DNA from: Nyssa sinensis
Taxonomy: Eukaryota > Streptophyta > Magnoliopsida > Cornales > Nyssaceae
NCBI GenBank assembly: GCA_008638375.1
Contig: CM018049.1
Span: 992,001-1,056,000, forward strand
Length of the DNA stretch: 64,000 nt
Reading direction: 5' to 3'
The notes under the pieces are model-generated. The model searched no databases. It was not told the DNA's origin and saw only the letters and a list, made by a program, of their open reading frames with translations. The translations under genes were made by a program, and so were the position numbers. This document shows positions 22,288 through 33,662 of the stretch, piece after piece; position 1 is the stretch's first letter; each line of letters begins with the position of its first letter.

Positions 22288-23324
22288 TGTAACACCCCGA
22301 CCCTGATTAATTAATAATTAGTTTGCTAATTATTAATTACAACCGACATAAAGCATAATTAAGAAATTAATCAGCAACCTTATGATGGTCAGTAAGCACA
22401 TCAGAAATGAGGACGTAATGTTTGAACCTAATTACCAATTAATTAGGTGAAATGGTGTTATTTTAGCACTATAGAAATTCGAATTTGCGAACTATGACGG
22501 CCACAAATAAATAATAACTGATACGAGACCTTGGAAATGAAAGCAGGTTTTACCCCTCGTTTTCCTATGCATGTTTATATGTTTTGAAGTAACGCTTTTG
22601 AAAATGGAAGTAGGTTTTTACCCCCATTTTTCCTATGCATGTCTATATGTTTTGAAGTGCATATACTCTATTTGAAGAAATGTATGTTTAGCTTGAATAC
22701 TTTAAATGTTTCAAAGTTATCTGTTTTAAGAATGCATATATTTTGTGTTCTAAATGTACGAGCAATTGGTAGTGAGTATTTTATAAACTCTCATGTGCTA
22801 AACTACTACCAGTTGAAAACCCTATGACGAACGCGGGAATTACTCACAAGCTTTAGATTAGCTTACCTGGATTTTTATTCGGACCCCCCTTTAGGTGATT
22901 GATGGCAAATTGATTTTGAAGACAAGGATGATGAGTCTAGCTATTTTGGGAAGACGTGCTTAAGTAGCTCCTTTTTGGGAAATCATATGAACTCTAGTAG
23001 CATATTTTGTATTAGCAGACAATGTAAGGTTATGTATTAAGCCCCTCAGGGTAATGGATATGTAATGTTATTAAAATCTTTAAGCTTTTAGTTATGCTCT
23101 GAATGTATAATCATGTGTACCGCAATGTGAAGAGCAACAGTACCGGACAGATGTGCAAATTTTAAAATGAGAAAAGAAAAGAAAAAGTTTTTCACGCTTC
23201 CGCAACCACATGTCGCACATCTATTCGATACCGCTGCGTATGCGAGCCTTGTCTTGAGGCCCTCGGGCCGAAGGGTGGCGGTCGAGACTCGAGATCCGCA
23301 CAGGGTGGGTTTCGGGTCATGACA
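22288..23324 (+). repeat. 5' LTR of the compact element
   Basis: TGTAACACCCCGACCC ... GGGTCATGACA. The 5' quarter contains a perfect hairpin: arms TAATTAATAATTAG (22308-22321) and CTAATTATTAATTA (22326-22339), loop TTTG. The last ~800 bp match the 3' part of the long LTRs at 778 and 17348, while the first ~220 bp resemble the LTR subfamily ending at 15655. It lacks the palindromic units and TA blocks of the long LTRs. A partial ~75-bp tandem duplication lies at about 22530-22660. Confidence 0.88.
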
Positions 23325-23327
23325 GAG

Positions 23328-23340
23328 TGGTATTAGAGCA
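23328..23340 (+). promoter_or_regulatory. Primer-binding site, tRNA-Met (initiator) type
   Basis: TGGTATTAGAGCA, three bases after the LTR end; one mismatch (C to T) from TGGTATCAGAGCA. Confidence 0.88.
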
Positions 23341-23439
23341 CTAGGTTAACTTGAACAAACTTAGTGACATTAGAAGAATTAGAGCAGAACTATGAGTTAG
23401 GTAGCTTTTAGGCTACCTAAGATATGTGAAGTACATAAT

Positions 23440-23905
23440 ATGATATGAAGGCGAGGTATGGGACTCGCGTTGAATTGAAATGGATATGTGAAGTGTGTGA
23501 TATGATAAGAAGGTAAGGTATGGGACCTGCAGTACTAGAAATAGATAAGTGAAGTATGAGATATGAAATGAAGGCAGGGTATGGGACCCGCAGTACATGA
23601 AATAAATATGTGAAGCATATAATACGAAATGAAGGCGGGGTATGGGGACCCGCAGTATATGAAATAGGTATGTGAAGCATGTGATACGAAATGAAGGCGG
23701 GGTATGGGACCCGCAGTGCATGAAATAGATATGAGAAGTATGTGATATGAAATGAAGTCGGGGTATGGGACCCGCAGTGACATGAAGTAAATATTCTGAA
23801 GTACGTAATAGGAAGGCGGGGTATGGGACCCGCGGTAGGAGAAGTAGATATGTGAAGCTTATGACATGATGTGAAGGCGGGGTATGGGACCCGCGGTAGA
23901 GTAGA
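23440..23905 (+). repeat. Eight-copy ~60-bp leader tandem repeat
   Basis: Units begin near 23454, 23517, 23577, 23639, 23701, 23761, 23820 and 23880. Each has GGCGGGGTATGGGACCCGC (best copies) followed by CAGTACATGAAATAGATATG-like sequence. Homologous to the arrays at 16955-17235 and 48200-48430, which precede gag in larger elements. Confidence 0.9.
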
Positions 23906-24256
23906 AGGAATAGAGTCTGAAGATTAGAAGTAAACGTAAACTAGGAAAAGAGATAAGGGTGATTGTAAAAAGCGAAAAGAAAAAGGCAGGATTTTAACAG
24001 TCACTAGTGTGCTATCAGGACTTCTGTTACCGGTAAGGAATGGCCACCTTATCATGTAACTAAGGGAACTGAGAAACACGCAAGGGCTACCTTATCCAGC
24101 CACATCGGGGAAACCCGTAAACCATTGGAAGACATAAATCTAGTATGTGACATAAAGAATTAGAAATTTTTAGTTAACGATTTAGAAGCAAGGAGTGATA
24201 CGAGCAAACACTGTTAGGATATATAAGTAGTCGAGTTTTGAGGACAAAACTCTTTT

Positions 24257-24269
24257 AAGGGGGGAAGAA
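24257..24269 (+). promoter_or_regulatory. Polypurine tract of the compact element
   Basis: AAGGGGGGAAGAA directly before the 3' LTR start at 24270; second-strand priming site. The preceding TTGAGGACAAAACTC is the usual Tekay context. Confidence 0.88.
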
Positions 24270-25306
24270 TGTAACACCTTGACCCTGATTAATTAATAAT
24301 TAGTTTGCTAATTATTAATTAAAACCAACATAAAGAATAATTAAGAAATTAATCGGCAACCTTATGATGGTCAGTAAGCACATCAAAAATGAGGACGTAA
24401 TGTCCGAACCTAATTACCAATTAATTAGGTGAAATGGCGTTATTTTAGCACTATAGAAATTCGAATTTGTGAACTATGACGGCCACAAATAAATAATAAC
24501 TGATATGAGACCTTGGAAATGGAAGCAGGTTTTACCCCCGTTTTCCTATGCATGTTTATATGTTTTGAAGTAACGCTTTTGGAAATGGAAGTAGGTTTTT
24601 ACCCCCATTTTTCCTATGCATGTCTATATGATTTGAAGTGCATATACTCTATTTGAAGAAATGTATGTTTAGCTTGAATACTTTTAAATGTTTCAAAGTT
24701 ATCTGTTTTAAGAATGCATGTATTCTGTGTTCTAAATGTACGAGCAATTGGTATTGATTATTTTATAAACTCTCATGTGTTAAACTACTACCAGTTGAAA
24801 ACCCTATGACGAACGTAGGAATTACTCACAAGCTTAGATTAGCTTACCCGGATTTTTATTTGGACCCCCCTTTTAAGTGATTGATGGCAAATTGATTTTG
24901 AAGACAAGGATGATGAGTCTAGCTATTTTGGGAAGACGTGCTTAAGTAGTTCCTTTTTGGGAAATCATATGAACTCTAGCAGCATATTTTGTATTAGCAG
25001 ACAATGTAAGGTTATGTATTAAGCCCCTCGGGGTAATGGATATGTAATGTTATTAAAATCTTTAAGCTTTTAGTTATGCTCTGAATGTATAATCATGTGT
25101 ACCGCAATGTGAAGAGCAACAGTACCGGACGGATGTGCAAATTTTAAAATGAGAAAAGAAAAGAAAAAGTTTTTCACGCTTCCACAACCACATGTCGCAC
25201 ATCTATTCGATACCGTTGCGTATGCGAGCCCTGTCCTGAGGCCCTCGGGCCGAAGGGCGGCGATCGCGACTCAAGATCGGCACAGGGTGGATTTCGGGTC
25301 ATAATA
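24270..25306 (+). repeat. 3' LTR of the compact element
   Basis: Same length as the 5' LTR (1037 bp). Starts TGTAACACCTTGACCC and carries the same hairpin at 24290-24321. The terminal dinucleotide is TA instead of CA. Confidence 0.88.
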
Positions 25307-25689
25307 GTTTTATTCTTAAAAATTGAACTAATCTCAAAATGATTTATAGTTGTATTACATGTCTATTTACCCTATATACTCATTGATAAATAAACATTAC
25401 CTTCGAAGCATGTCATTAAGTGTTTCAGTATTTTCTCGTTCTTTTTCTTTTTCCTTTAATGTTGTTTCAGCAAGTTTCCTTGCAGTCTCTTCTTTCATAA
25501 GTCGCCCCTTTAGGACAATAGAGGTCTTGTACATAAATGGCTTCCAAGAGAGGACTTGAAGTTTTTTAGCGGTATTTATCTTCCTTCTAATTACTTTTCC
25601 TTCCTAAATCAACTCATCCATGACGATTACTTGATCTTAACCTATGACAAATTTGAAATGTGTTAGGAATTAATTTCATTTCAATTTAT

Positions 25690-26110
25690 ACTCTTCTAGT
25701 AGCTCCGTTATTTTTAAGTTTGATTTTATTACTTCACATGTTTACGTGTCGTGTCTTTCCGTACTTTATTTCAAAATGCGGACCCAACTATTGAGCCCAC
25801 AACATCGAAAAGTGTTTTAGTCTATAGTTACATGAATTGATGCTATTTATCAAATTTTATATCTCTTTATTATAAGTATATCTTTTGATCAAATAGACTC
25901 TACCATTGAGTCCGGAACGCCGAAGAAAGTCAACTTAGACCCTCTCGGACTTCCATTTGGCTTTAGGGGCACTAGGGGCAATCTGGTCAATTTACACTTT
26001 TAAGTGTCCTTAATTTTTTGGGGTCCCGTCTAGCAAAATGGACCACACCATTGGTTTCAGAATGCCCAAAATTGTTAAAATACACTATTCACATATTTAA
26101 TTTGGACATC
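25690..26110 (-). repeat. Palindromic unit array in LTR
   Basis: Includes AGACTCTACCATTGAGTCC at 25905-25923 and weaker copies near 25778 and 26040. Followed by TA microsatellites at about 26155-26185 and 26328-26360. Confidence 0.7.
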
Positions 26111-26324
26111 GGATCATTTTACCATTATTTAATTAATTAATTATTACATTTTATATAATATATATATATATATGTATATATATCATATGTCCAAAATACC
26201 CACGGGCTTGCCTGTCCAGGTGGATTTGGGGGTGGGGTTAGGGTTCTTAGGTCTTGGACGGTGGAGGGTTCCATTCTTGGGGCGCGTAGCCCCTTTTTAT
26301 TTTTTGTCATAATTTATAACTTAA

Positions 26325-26359
<35 letters not shown>

Positions 26360-26360
<1 letters not shown>

Positions 26361-26460
26361 TGTGACAATTATATAGCACGGGCGTGCCAATCACAATGGT
26401 AAGAACATGGAGTTGGGTTCAAAGGGTTGGGGGTTCGAGTCTCAGGGGCTACAGCCCTAT
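26360..26460 (+). other. tRNA-like module, class I (strong B-box)
   Basis: CACAATGGTAAGAACATGG then GGGTTCGAGTCTC at 26431-26443, a close B-box match. Related modules lie at 43442-43540, 50860-50960 and 19600-19690, each next to a TA microsatellite. Confidence 0.4.
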
Positions 26461-27474
26461 TCATTTTTCTGATTTATTCAGGGCCAAGCAGCGGACATGG
26501 GTTTAAAATAAGGATACGCTGTCTTATCCGTGTAACAGATATCAAATTCAGGCCTCTCATCCCTGTTACCAAACAGACCAAGTTTGTTTATATTAAAACA
26601 TAACACCCCAAAACGGCACCGTCCCACAAAAGACCATTTATGCGCTGGGTCAGGTTCCAACCCGAACCCGCTTCAACCCAAACCCAACACTATTCATCTT
26701 CTTCCTCCTTCCTCCCACGTGTTGCCCTGATTTCTGCATATTTTCATTTTGAATTTTGTGCTTTTCTAGTTGATCATTCTCTCTGTTTTTCATCCCAAAT
26801 CATTTCTGGGGGTTTGGTCAATAGTCTAGTATTCATTTGAGAGCTCAAATCGAGCTCAATAGTTCGGTTCAAAACTCACATCTCCCATGGTTTCTAGGCT
26901 AGTAAATGGCCATTTCTCCATGAAAGTTCATGGGGTTTGGCTTTTTTTTATCCCCTGATTATGGAGTTTCATTTTACATTCCTTAGGTTTAGTTTTGGTG
27001 CAAGTTTGAAGGTTGTGTCAAGAAACCCAAAACCTGCAAGTCCAAATTTGAGAGGCTTCCTTTGGGTTTCTTAGTCGAAGCTTGGTGTTTTTAGAACACT
27101 AATGACCTTTATTTGAGGTTTTGACAACTTAAACTTGGTTTGGTGTAGATGTTTCAGACCTGCACCTTGGAGGTCCATTCATGGTGGTTTTTGTGTACTT
27201 GGGTTCCTATTATATTTAGGGTCCATTTTTCATGCCTTCATTCAAAACAACAAGTTCTAATGTCATGCATGCAACAAAACTTCAAAAGCAGCTTGTAGAC
27301 ATGCCCATATTTTTAGAGAGAGAAAATGGTGAGTTTTGTAAGTTTTTACCTCAACACTGGACTCATTTTCCTTCTTCCCCCTTCTTCTTTCCTTCTGAAC
27401 TCCAGAAACCCCTCCTGTCTTCTTGGTTTTTCCCTTTTGTGGTTTCTGATTCTCTTCTAACCTAAGCAACCATA

Positions 27475-27477
27475 TAC

Positions 27478-27508
<31 letters not shown>

Positions 27509-27840
27509 CATATATATATATATGTAAAACCACTACTTGCAACCCACGGTTTCCCTTTTTTTTTTCCTCCCTTCCTAACTTCCCTTTCTACTTTCTTTCT
27601 TGTCTTTCCGATTTGCATTTAATTCATGTTTGATATTTTGCGTTATATACATATATTATATTAAACACACACTAGCAGCAGCCTCGCCTTCCCATCACTC
27701 CTCTCAAATCAGCCACTTACTACATGCATTTAATATATATATATATACATATGTATGTACATATATATATATATATATACAGATTTATACATATATACCT
27801 TTATGTTTATACTTACACAATACCTTTAAATACATAGCCT

Positions 27841-27884
<44 letters not shown>

Positions 27885-27970
27885 ATATATATATACACTT
27901 GCATATACTTCCTATGTTTATACTTGTACATTCACATATATATATATACACTAATATATATATATATATG
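27475..27970. repeat. TA-rich microsatellite block
   Basis: Repeated (TA)n runs (27478-27521, 27735-27780, 27845-27895, 27938-27970) inside the minus-strand LTR. The long Y/I-rich frames here are artefacts. Confidence 0.9.
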
Positions 27971-28189
27971 TATAAATTACATATACACCCTCACATTCAT
28001 ATACGTATAATTACCTGGTGCACGTACTTTGAGGCATATCTCGGTATACGTGCACAATGGCCCGTACTGCCTAATCTTTCATATGATTAGTCCTGGGGTA
28101 TTCGGGGTTCATAGCCTAATTAAACTAAAAAGTTCAAGTCTTGTAACGCGAGTTAATTCACTCGAGTACTTTAAGATCGGGGTATCACA

Positions 28190-28749
28190 GATTACGTAAG
28201 GTTTCAGCTAATGATAGGGAAGAAATTGAGGAACAAAGTTCCTAAACTTTCCAACCCATGTAATAAGCACACATAAAACCGAACTTATAAAGTGAATCCA
28301 AAGAAGGGTTCACAACTAAAGAAAGATAAATTAGAAAGAATAAGCCAAAAACTTCATCCTTAAAACAAAACAAAACACTGTAGGGATGTAACTATATCTT
28401 ACTCCGCGAGAATAAGTGCAATGGCTATAAGTAGTACCTAAATGAGATACAAAGTAGAGTGAAGAGCAGACAATCAACGAAGGAATGGTTCAAAATGAGC
28501 CACAAAAGGATAATAAACTTACAATTACAAATTTTAGGACAAATGAAAGGATACTGGAATACTAATATGGTATTAAAAGGACAACAAGATAGAAATTAGG
28601 ACATTAAGTGAAAATTAGAAAGTCAAGCCCTTGACCTTCAAGACCACTACTGAGTGAGTCAATGAAACTAAAAGAAGACAAATGTTATTAAAATATTTCT
28701 TATTTAAGGACACAATGTCCTAGATACTAATAATCAGCCTGAGAGAACC
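28190..28749. other. Unassigned AT-rich interval
   Basis: Between the LTR end at 28189 and the LTR start at 28750. A-rich, no open frame of note, no terminal repeat or match to the other LTRs that I can see. Possibly part of an older element that served as insertion target. Confidence 0.4.
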
Positions 28750-29180
28750 TATAACACCCCGACCCGATTAATGGAAACTAAGTCACTAATTAAATATTAG
28801 GGACTTTATGAAGTAAAATAATGATTAAGAAAACTAGACCAAGAAAAATAAAAGCTACAAAAATAATAGGACCTTAATTAATGAGGTTGACACACGAAGA
28901 AAATAAATAAAATTACAAGACTTCGATTTATGAAATCAATGCGTGAAGGAAGTGAATAAAAAAAAACAAGTACATGAGAAGAAAAATAAAAACAATGCAA
29001 AAACAAAAATTGGGTAAAATATAAAAATACCAAACAAGGCATAAAAAAGGAAAAAGGAAAGAAAATAGACCAAAAGTGCTAGCCTAAGGTCTTGAACCCA
29101 AGACCAAAAATTAAGAAGAATTCTAAACACAAAAAATAAACTAGCTGGGCTACAAACACTTTTGTGCTATATATCTCACA

Positions 29181-29214
<34 letters not shown>

Positions 29215-29472
29215 TATATAAATTCCCTTCCACCACCCCTACACCAAATCACCTTTCATACAACACATCAGCACCAAAAATATATAAATATATGTATATA
29301 TATGTGTATATATATATGTGTGTGTGTGTGTGTGTATACATGCGTGAGACATAAAAACTAGAAGTGTGTGCATGAGTGTGTGCGGCTAGAGAGAGAGTGT
29401 GTGTGAGGGAGAAAGAGTGAGACGAAGAAGAAGAAAAAGAGATGAAGAAGAATGAAGGAAAGTTTCAAGCGA
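28750..29472 (+). mobile_element. Tekay-type LTR, 5' part, plus orientation
   Basis: Starts TATAACACCCCGACCCG (a TG to TA change of TGTAACACC is likely) and matches, in reverse, the LTR ends at 38386, 38935 and 56331. It includes the tRNA-like module on the minus strand (29087-29152), a TA run (29175-29215), a GT run (about 29316-29336) and the CTAGAGAGAGAG block. The match ends near 29472, where other sequence begins. Confidence 0.7.
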
Positions 29473-29818
29473 CTCATAACCCACCCTACACGAATTAGGG
29501 GCAACGACCAACACTGCCACTCGGACGGGCCGTACAAAATCAAATGAATCGCACAAAATTGTTAAGTGTGTACACTTAACAATTTCTTCACACATTATAC
29601 ATGTCACGCATCTTACCACATTAAATCACATAATCATGCATCGCAACATAGCATTTAGTAACATGTGATCACAACAATCATGCTTCAAATGCACATATAA
29701 TCACATAACACACAAAATCCTATCGCATGACACTAACAGTTCACTCTAAGTCTCATTCTTTTCTCTAGGGTCTCATGGTGTTAAACAACACCCCACGGTC
29801 TCTAGGTATTCGAACCTA
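29473..29818 (-). other. LTR-terminus-like scrap and unassigned leader
   Basis: Starts with CCCACCCTACACGAATTAGGG, which resembles the reversed 3' terminus of the LTR at 56881, then continues as A-rich sequence up to the primer site. It contains a 28-bp inverted repeat at 29557-29584. The rightmost ~100 bp probably belong to an element leader. Confidence 0.4.
29557..29584. repeat. Perfect 13-bp-arm palindrome
   Basis: Arms AATTGTTAAGTGT and ACACTTAACAATT with a 2-nt centre. No role known. Confidence 0.85.
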
Positions 29819-29831
29819 AGCTCTGATACCA
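29819..29831 (-). promoter_or_regulatory. Primer-binding site, tRNA-Met (initiator) type
   Basis: AGCTCTGATACCA three bases left of the LTR start TGTCACGCCCC (29835). It shows that this LTR once acted as a 5' LTR for an internal region on its left, now mostly lost. Confidence 0.85.
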
Positions 29832-29834
29832 CGT

Positions 29835-32497
29835 TGTCACGCCCCAAATTCCAGCGAACCCGAGGCGTGAGTAACGAGACAAAAAGAAATAAAATAATAA
29901 AGGAATAAAAGATAATTAAGGACGATCTCATACATTCTACATGCTGTTTTGATACATACATAAGGTCTGGTCCATTTGTTCACAACATACAAAATAAAAT
30001 CCAGTATCGGGCTTATGCCCTTACACGATATCAAAAGCGCCCCTTGGGCCCAACATAATCCCCAATCAGACCGTCTCTATGTCTCGTACAGCTGGGACAT
30101 CATCTGAAATGTTTGCCCCACTAAAGGGGTCAGCTCAACATGCTGGTACAATATAATGCTAATGCAAGAAACAAAACTAAGGTCGTGGCATGTGCAAGTG
30201 TACAGTTATTTCTATATGGCATTCGATATCATGATGGCAGTATATAAACAGTATACAGTATATGAGTAGTATGCGTGACACACCCATGCAACTCTATGCC
30301 ACCGATGTCTCATGATACAGTCATTCTCCGCTGGCATGAGTACCGCCACTTATGTCTCGCTTCACGGTCCGGAATCCGTCAGGCTTGCAAGTACCTAATG
30401 GCCGATTTTGGGTTTTTCACCATAGGATCTGCACCCTCATAATGCAAAGCACCAAGTGCTTAACTCACGCCATGTCCAAGGAATCACACTATGCCAATAT
30501 GCTCTGGTTTCACCATGTCATAATGTAATCTCAATGATGCATCCCATTCATACACAAAGCATGCTTTCAAGTACATGTTTCATAATGTCAACAGTTCTCA
30601 AAGCATATAATTCACACACTACACTAACACATGCAGTATACACATAATCATCATCCACATCAGCAAGATAGCATGGAACACATAAGCATGTAAACATTCA
30701 AGCAACAAGTGAACAATCAAGGCAACAAATCAAGTATTCCTAATCTTAGTTCTATTTCTTACTTAGCACAATATATCGTACCTGATAATCGACCTCAACT
30801 CAGGGAAAGTATACTCGTAGTAAAGTGAAATCACTGTAAGAACACCAAAGGTCAGGTCACCTTCTCTTGCCTTTCCGTGTCCCTAAAATCATAACATGAG
30901 ACTCAGTTCAATTGTCATATGAATTATGCTATTCATCAAATTTTATGTCTTTATCTTATGAGTTTCTATTTTGCTAAATTAAACTCTACTATTGGATCCG
31001 GGACGTTGAAGAAAATAAGTTTAGATTTTTGTAGAACTTAATTCGGACATCTGGGTTCAAAAGGGCAAAACAGTCATTTTGCACTTTTCACGAGTCCTTA
31101 CACTTCGAGACTTCTTTCCACAAATCAGACTCCATGGTTGAGTCCGGAATGCTCGAAATAATAAAGTTCCACTATTTGTTTACCTAATTCGGAGTTCGTT
31201 TGACTGTACTTCAATTCAAGGGGCATTTTGGTAATTTTATATGTTGCTACGTGTCTTTTATTTTTCGGGACCCCGTCTCGTAAAACGGACCTCACCATTG
31301 GCCTAGATAGTCAAAATACACTAATGACTTGTCCCATTTGGACTCCGGGTTATTTTAGAGTATTTAAATAATTAAATTAATTAATTAATTAATTAATTTA
31401 ATTATTATTTTATTAATATTTAAATCTGGTGGGTCTAATCATAATTTCTCATAAGTTTAGGGGTCAAGTGCAATTCCCGAAAGTTCTGGGTCAATTTTCA
31501 ATTATCAAAAAGTTCAGGGGCAAAATTGTAATTTCTAATTCTCCTATTCCTAATTCGGACGACCAAACAAGGATCAACCCAAAACAGGGATAAGATATCC
31601 CTGTTCTTATTTAATTCAGATTTCCAATTTCTTAAATCCACAACCAAACATTCCCAATTTAGTTTTTAATTTAAAACAAGAAGGCGACACGTGGCAGGGG
31701 CGGACAGGCCCAAGCCCGACCCGACCCGAACCCGGAACAGTATCTTCCCCCCCGTTTTTCCGGCGAAGCTCCGGTCGCCTTCTCCGGCGCCGGTGGCCGG
31801 AATTTGCAGAAAATCAAGTTTTCAAACTTGATTTTCTTGGTGTTTTCGAAGCCTCTTTCAATTCCAAATCATTCTAAAACATTTTTGGAACATTTTAATA
31901 CCATTTTGAACCTCCCAATCGTGTTGAAAGACCTGGATTTCTCCCCCATGGCCGTGACCCACAACTTGCTTTTTCTCTCTCATCTCTCACCCATTTTAAC
32001 TGATTTTTCTTGCAAAATGATCTACATTTCATACACTACAATGTCCAAGACTTTAATCAATTCAACATGCTCTAAAACAGATTATGTACACATGATATTT
32101 CTAGAGAGAGAAAATAATGGGTTTAGTTGTTTTACCTCCGTTTCTCTCTCCTTCTCTTGGTTCAACCACTGGACCTCTTTACCTCACCGCTCTCCACCTT
32201 GCTTCCTCTTCCAACTGTATTCGCACACACACAGATCACACTCTCCTTCTCTCTTCACTTTCTCGATATATATATATATCTCTCTCTCTCTAAAACCCAC
32301 GACTGTCTGCCCCTCTCAACTCTCATATACACTCACAAATTTCACTACCCACACCCACCTAATCTCTTACACACTCACAGTCTCTCCCATGCCCTGAAAT
32401 CCACTCACACACACAACCACAAGCCATGCTTCCTTGAGTGTGCAACACTCAACACATACACACACACACGGCAGAAACACAGTGCACACATGCACTG

Positions 32498-32529
<32 letters not shown>

Positions 32530-32630
32530 TCCAAATTAGATTTTTTTTTTTTAATTATGTATATATTATATATACATGCACATATAGCATACACACATAA
32601 TTATACACATACAATACACGCATTACATTC

Positions 32631-32677
<47 letters not shown>

Positions 32678-32744
32678 GCTCTAATAATAAAATAAATAAT
32701 CACAGAAATTTTATATATAAAAAAAAAAATTTCGGGTCATTACA
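29835..32744 (-). repeat. LTR of subfamily 2 flanked by primer site on one side and polypurine tract on the other
   Basis: TGTCACGCCCC ... TTTCGGGTCATTACA. Contains the intron-like pair 30104-30781 (donor CAG|GTACG, acceptor CATTTCAG), palindromic units 30900-31380 (AGACTCCATGGTTGAGTCC at 31127-31145), CCGGCGCCGGTGGCCGG near 31780, and TA, CA and TAA microsatellites at the right. Related to the solo LTR at 17610. Confidence 0.85.
32503..32677. repeat. TA and TAA microsatellites
   Basis: (TA)n at about 32503-32527 and (TAA)n, about 14 copies, at 32634-32677. In the sister LTR end (36115-36145, 36250-36270) the TAA tract has about half as many copies. Confidence 0.9.
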
Positions 32745-32757
32745 CCCTTCCCTCCTT
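32745..32757 (-). promoter_or_regulatory. Polypurine tract
   Basis: CCCTTCCCTCCTT, reverse complement AAGGAGGGAAGGG, immediately inside the LTR end and followed by GAAATTTCGTCCCGAAATTT, the usual Tekay/Del sequence before the 3' LTR. Confidence 0.9.
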
Positions 32758-32811
32758 ACAGAAATTTCGTCCCGAAATTTAAAATAACATAAAACAAAAG
32801 AAAATACATCA

Positions 32812-33655
32812 CTAATCAAACAACTCAGGGTACCTAGTACGGACCTCAGCCTCACGTTCCCAAGTAGCCTCCTCAACCCTATGATGGTTCCAACGAACCT
32901 TGACCAAAGGGATGGTCCTACCTCGCAAAACCTGTTCCCTCGAGTCCAATATCTCAACGGGTCTCTGGTCATAAGAAGCGTCACTCTCTAGCTGGAGATC
33001 TACCCAATCTAATACATGGGAGGGGTCAGGCTGGTATTTCCTCAGCATCGACACATGAAAGACATCATGAACTCCAGATAGCTACGGTGATAATGCCAGC
33101 TTATAAGCCACCTCACCAGCCCTCCCAAGAATCTCAAAGGGGCCTATAAATCGTGGCGACAGCTTCCCACCGCGCCCAAATCTCCTCAAGCCTCGTCTAG
33201 GAGATACCTTGAGGAACACATGGTCCCCCACCTCAAATGCCATGGGCCGCCGCCTCCTATCTGCATAACTCCTCTGGCGACTCTGGGCTGTCAACAAGCG
33301 CTGCCTGATCACCTGTATCTTGTCTGTGGTCTCACGGACTATATCAGGTCCCAAAACAACTGTCTCCCTTACCCTAGTCCAACACACCGGGGAACTGCTA
33401 GCTACGGCTGCAGACAACTCTACCAAAGCAAGGTGATCCCCTCAACTACCTCTAAAGTCCTATAACGCAGTCTCTAAGCATGTCCCCTACGATCTGAATA
33501 GTACGCCCTGACTGACCATCAGTCTGGGGATGAAGGGTAGTACTAAACTTAGCTTGAGTCCCTAAGGCTGTCTGGAGGCTCTGCCCAAACCGGGCAGTAA
33601 AACGTGGGTCCCCGTCAAAAACAATGGATACTGGAACCCCATGTAGTCATACAAT
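32812..33655 (-). pseudogene. Tekay/Del integrase (partial core, C-terminal GPY/F module) and chromodomain
   Basis: Read right to left: [20 protein letters not shown] (core with the second catalytic Asp), [14 protein letters not shown], then PVCWTRVRETVVLGPD, LLTAQSRQRSYADRRRRP, FEVGDHVFLKVSP, GKLSPRFIGPFEILGRAG (GPY/F), VFHVSMLRKY, and a chromodomain ending WNHHRVEEATWEREAEVRTRYPELF. Damage: TGA near the first residues, G in place of the catalytic Glu expected in QSER, a frameshift and TGA around 33450, about 20 residues missing before PVCWT, and a TAG near 33080. The chromodomain directs chromovirus integration to marked chromatin in known relatives. Confidence 0.9.
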
Positions 33656-33662
33656 TTCTCGA

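Larger units (their letters stand above)
22288..25306 (+). mobile_element. Compact non-autonomous Tekay-type element (3019 bp), two LTRs, no coding region
   Basis: Two 1037-bp LTRs (22288-23324 and 24270-25306) enclose 945 bp holding a primer site, leader repeats, about 360 bp without a recognisable domain, and a polypurine tract. By eye the LTRs differ by a few per cent, mostly transitions. Flanks are ATTTT (22283-22287) and GTTTT (25307-25311), a 5-bp duplication with one change. The 3' LTR ends CATAATA where the 5' LTR has CATGACA, consistent with C-to-T decay. There is no gag or pol at all, so proteins must have come in trans. It sits inside the LTR 17348-28189. Confidence 0.9.
17348..28189 (-). 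mobile_element. 5' LTR of minus-strand Tekay element, split by two insertions
   Basis: Runs from TGTCACGACCC (17348, next to the primer site) to GATCGGGGTATCACA (28189). It is interrupted by a solo LTR (17610-21075) and a compact element (22288-25306). Without these and one target copy each it is about 4347 bp, close to the 4232 bp of the plus-strand LTR at 778. Reading 17609 to 21081 and 22287 to 25312 across the insertions restores the order seen in that LTR. It carries an intron-like pair (21266-22122), palindromic units (25690-26110), two tRNA-like modules (about 26218-26292 and 26380-26443) and TA microsatellites. Confidence 0.82.

Noticed and set aside
23413..23783. Three overlapping minus-strand frames of about 82-102 residues
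   Set aside because: By-product of the 60-bp leader tandem repeat.
27600..28090. 136- and 82-residue Y/I-rich frames
   Set aside because: Translation of TA and TATG microsatellites.
31804..32600. 197- and 157-residue plus-strand frames
   Set aside because: S/L/H/T-rich translation of CT- and CA-rich LTR sequence, antisense to the LTR and running into microsatellites.
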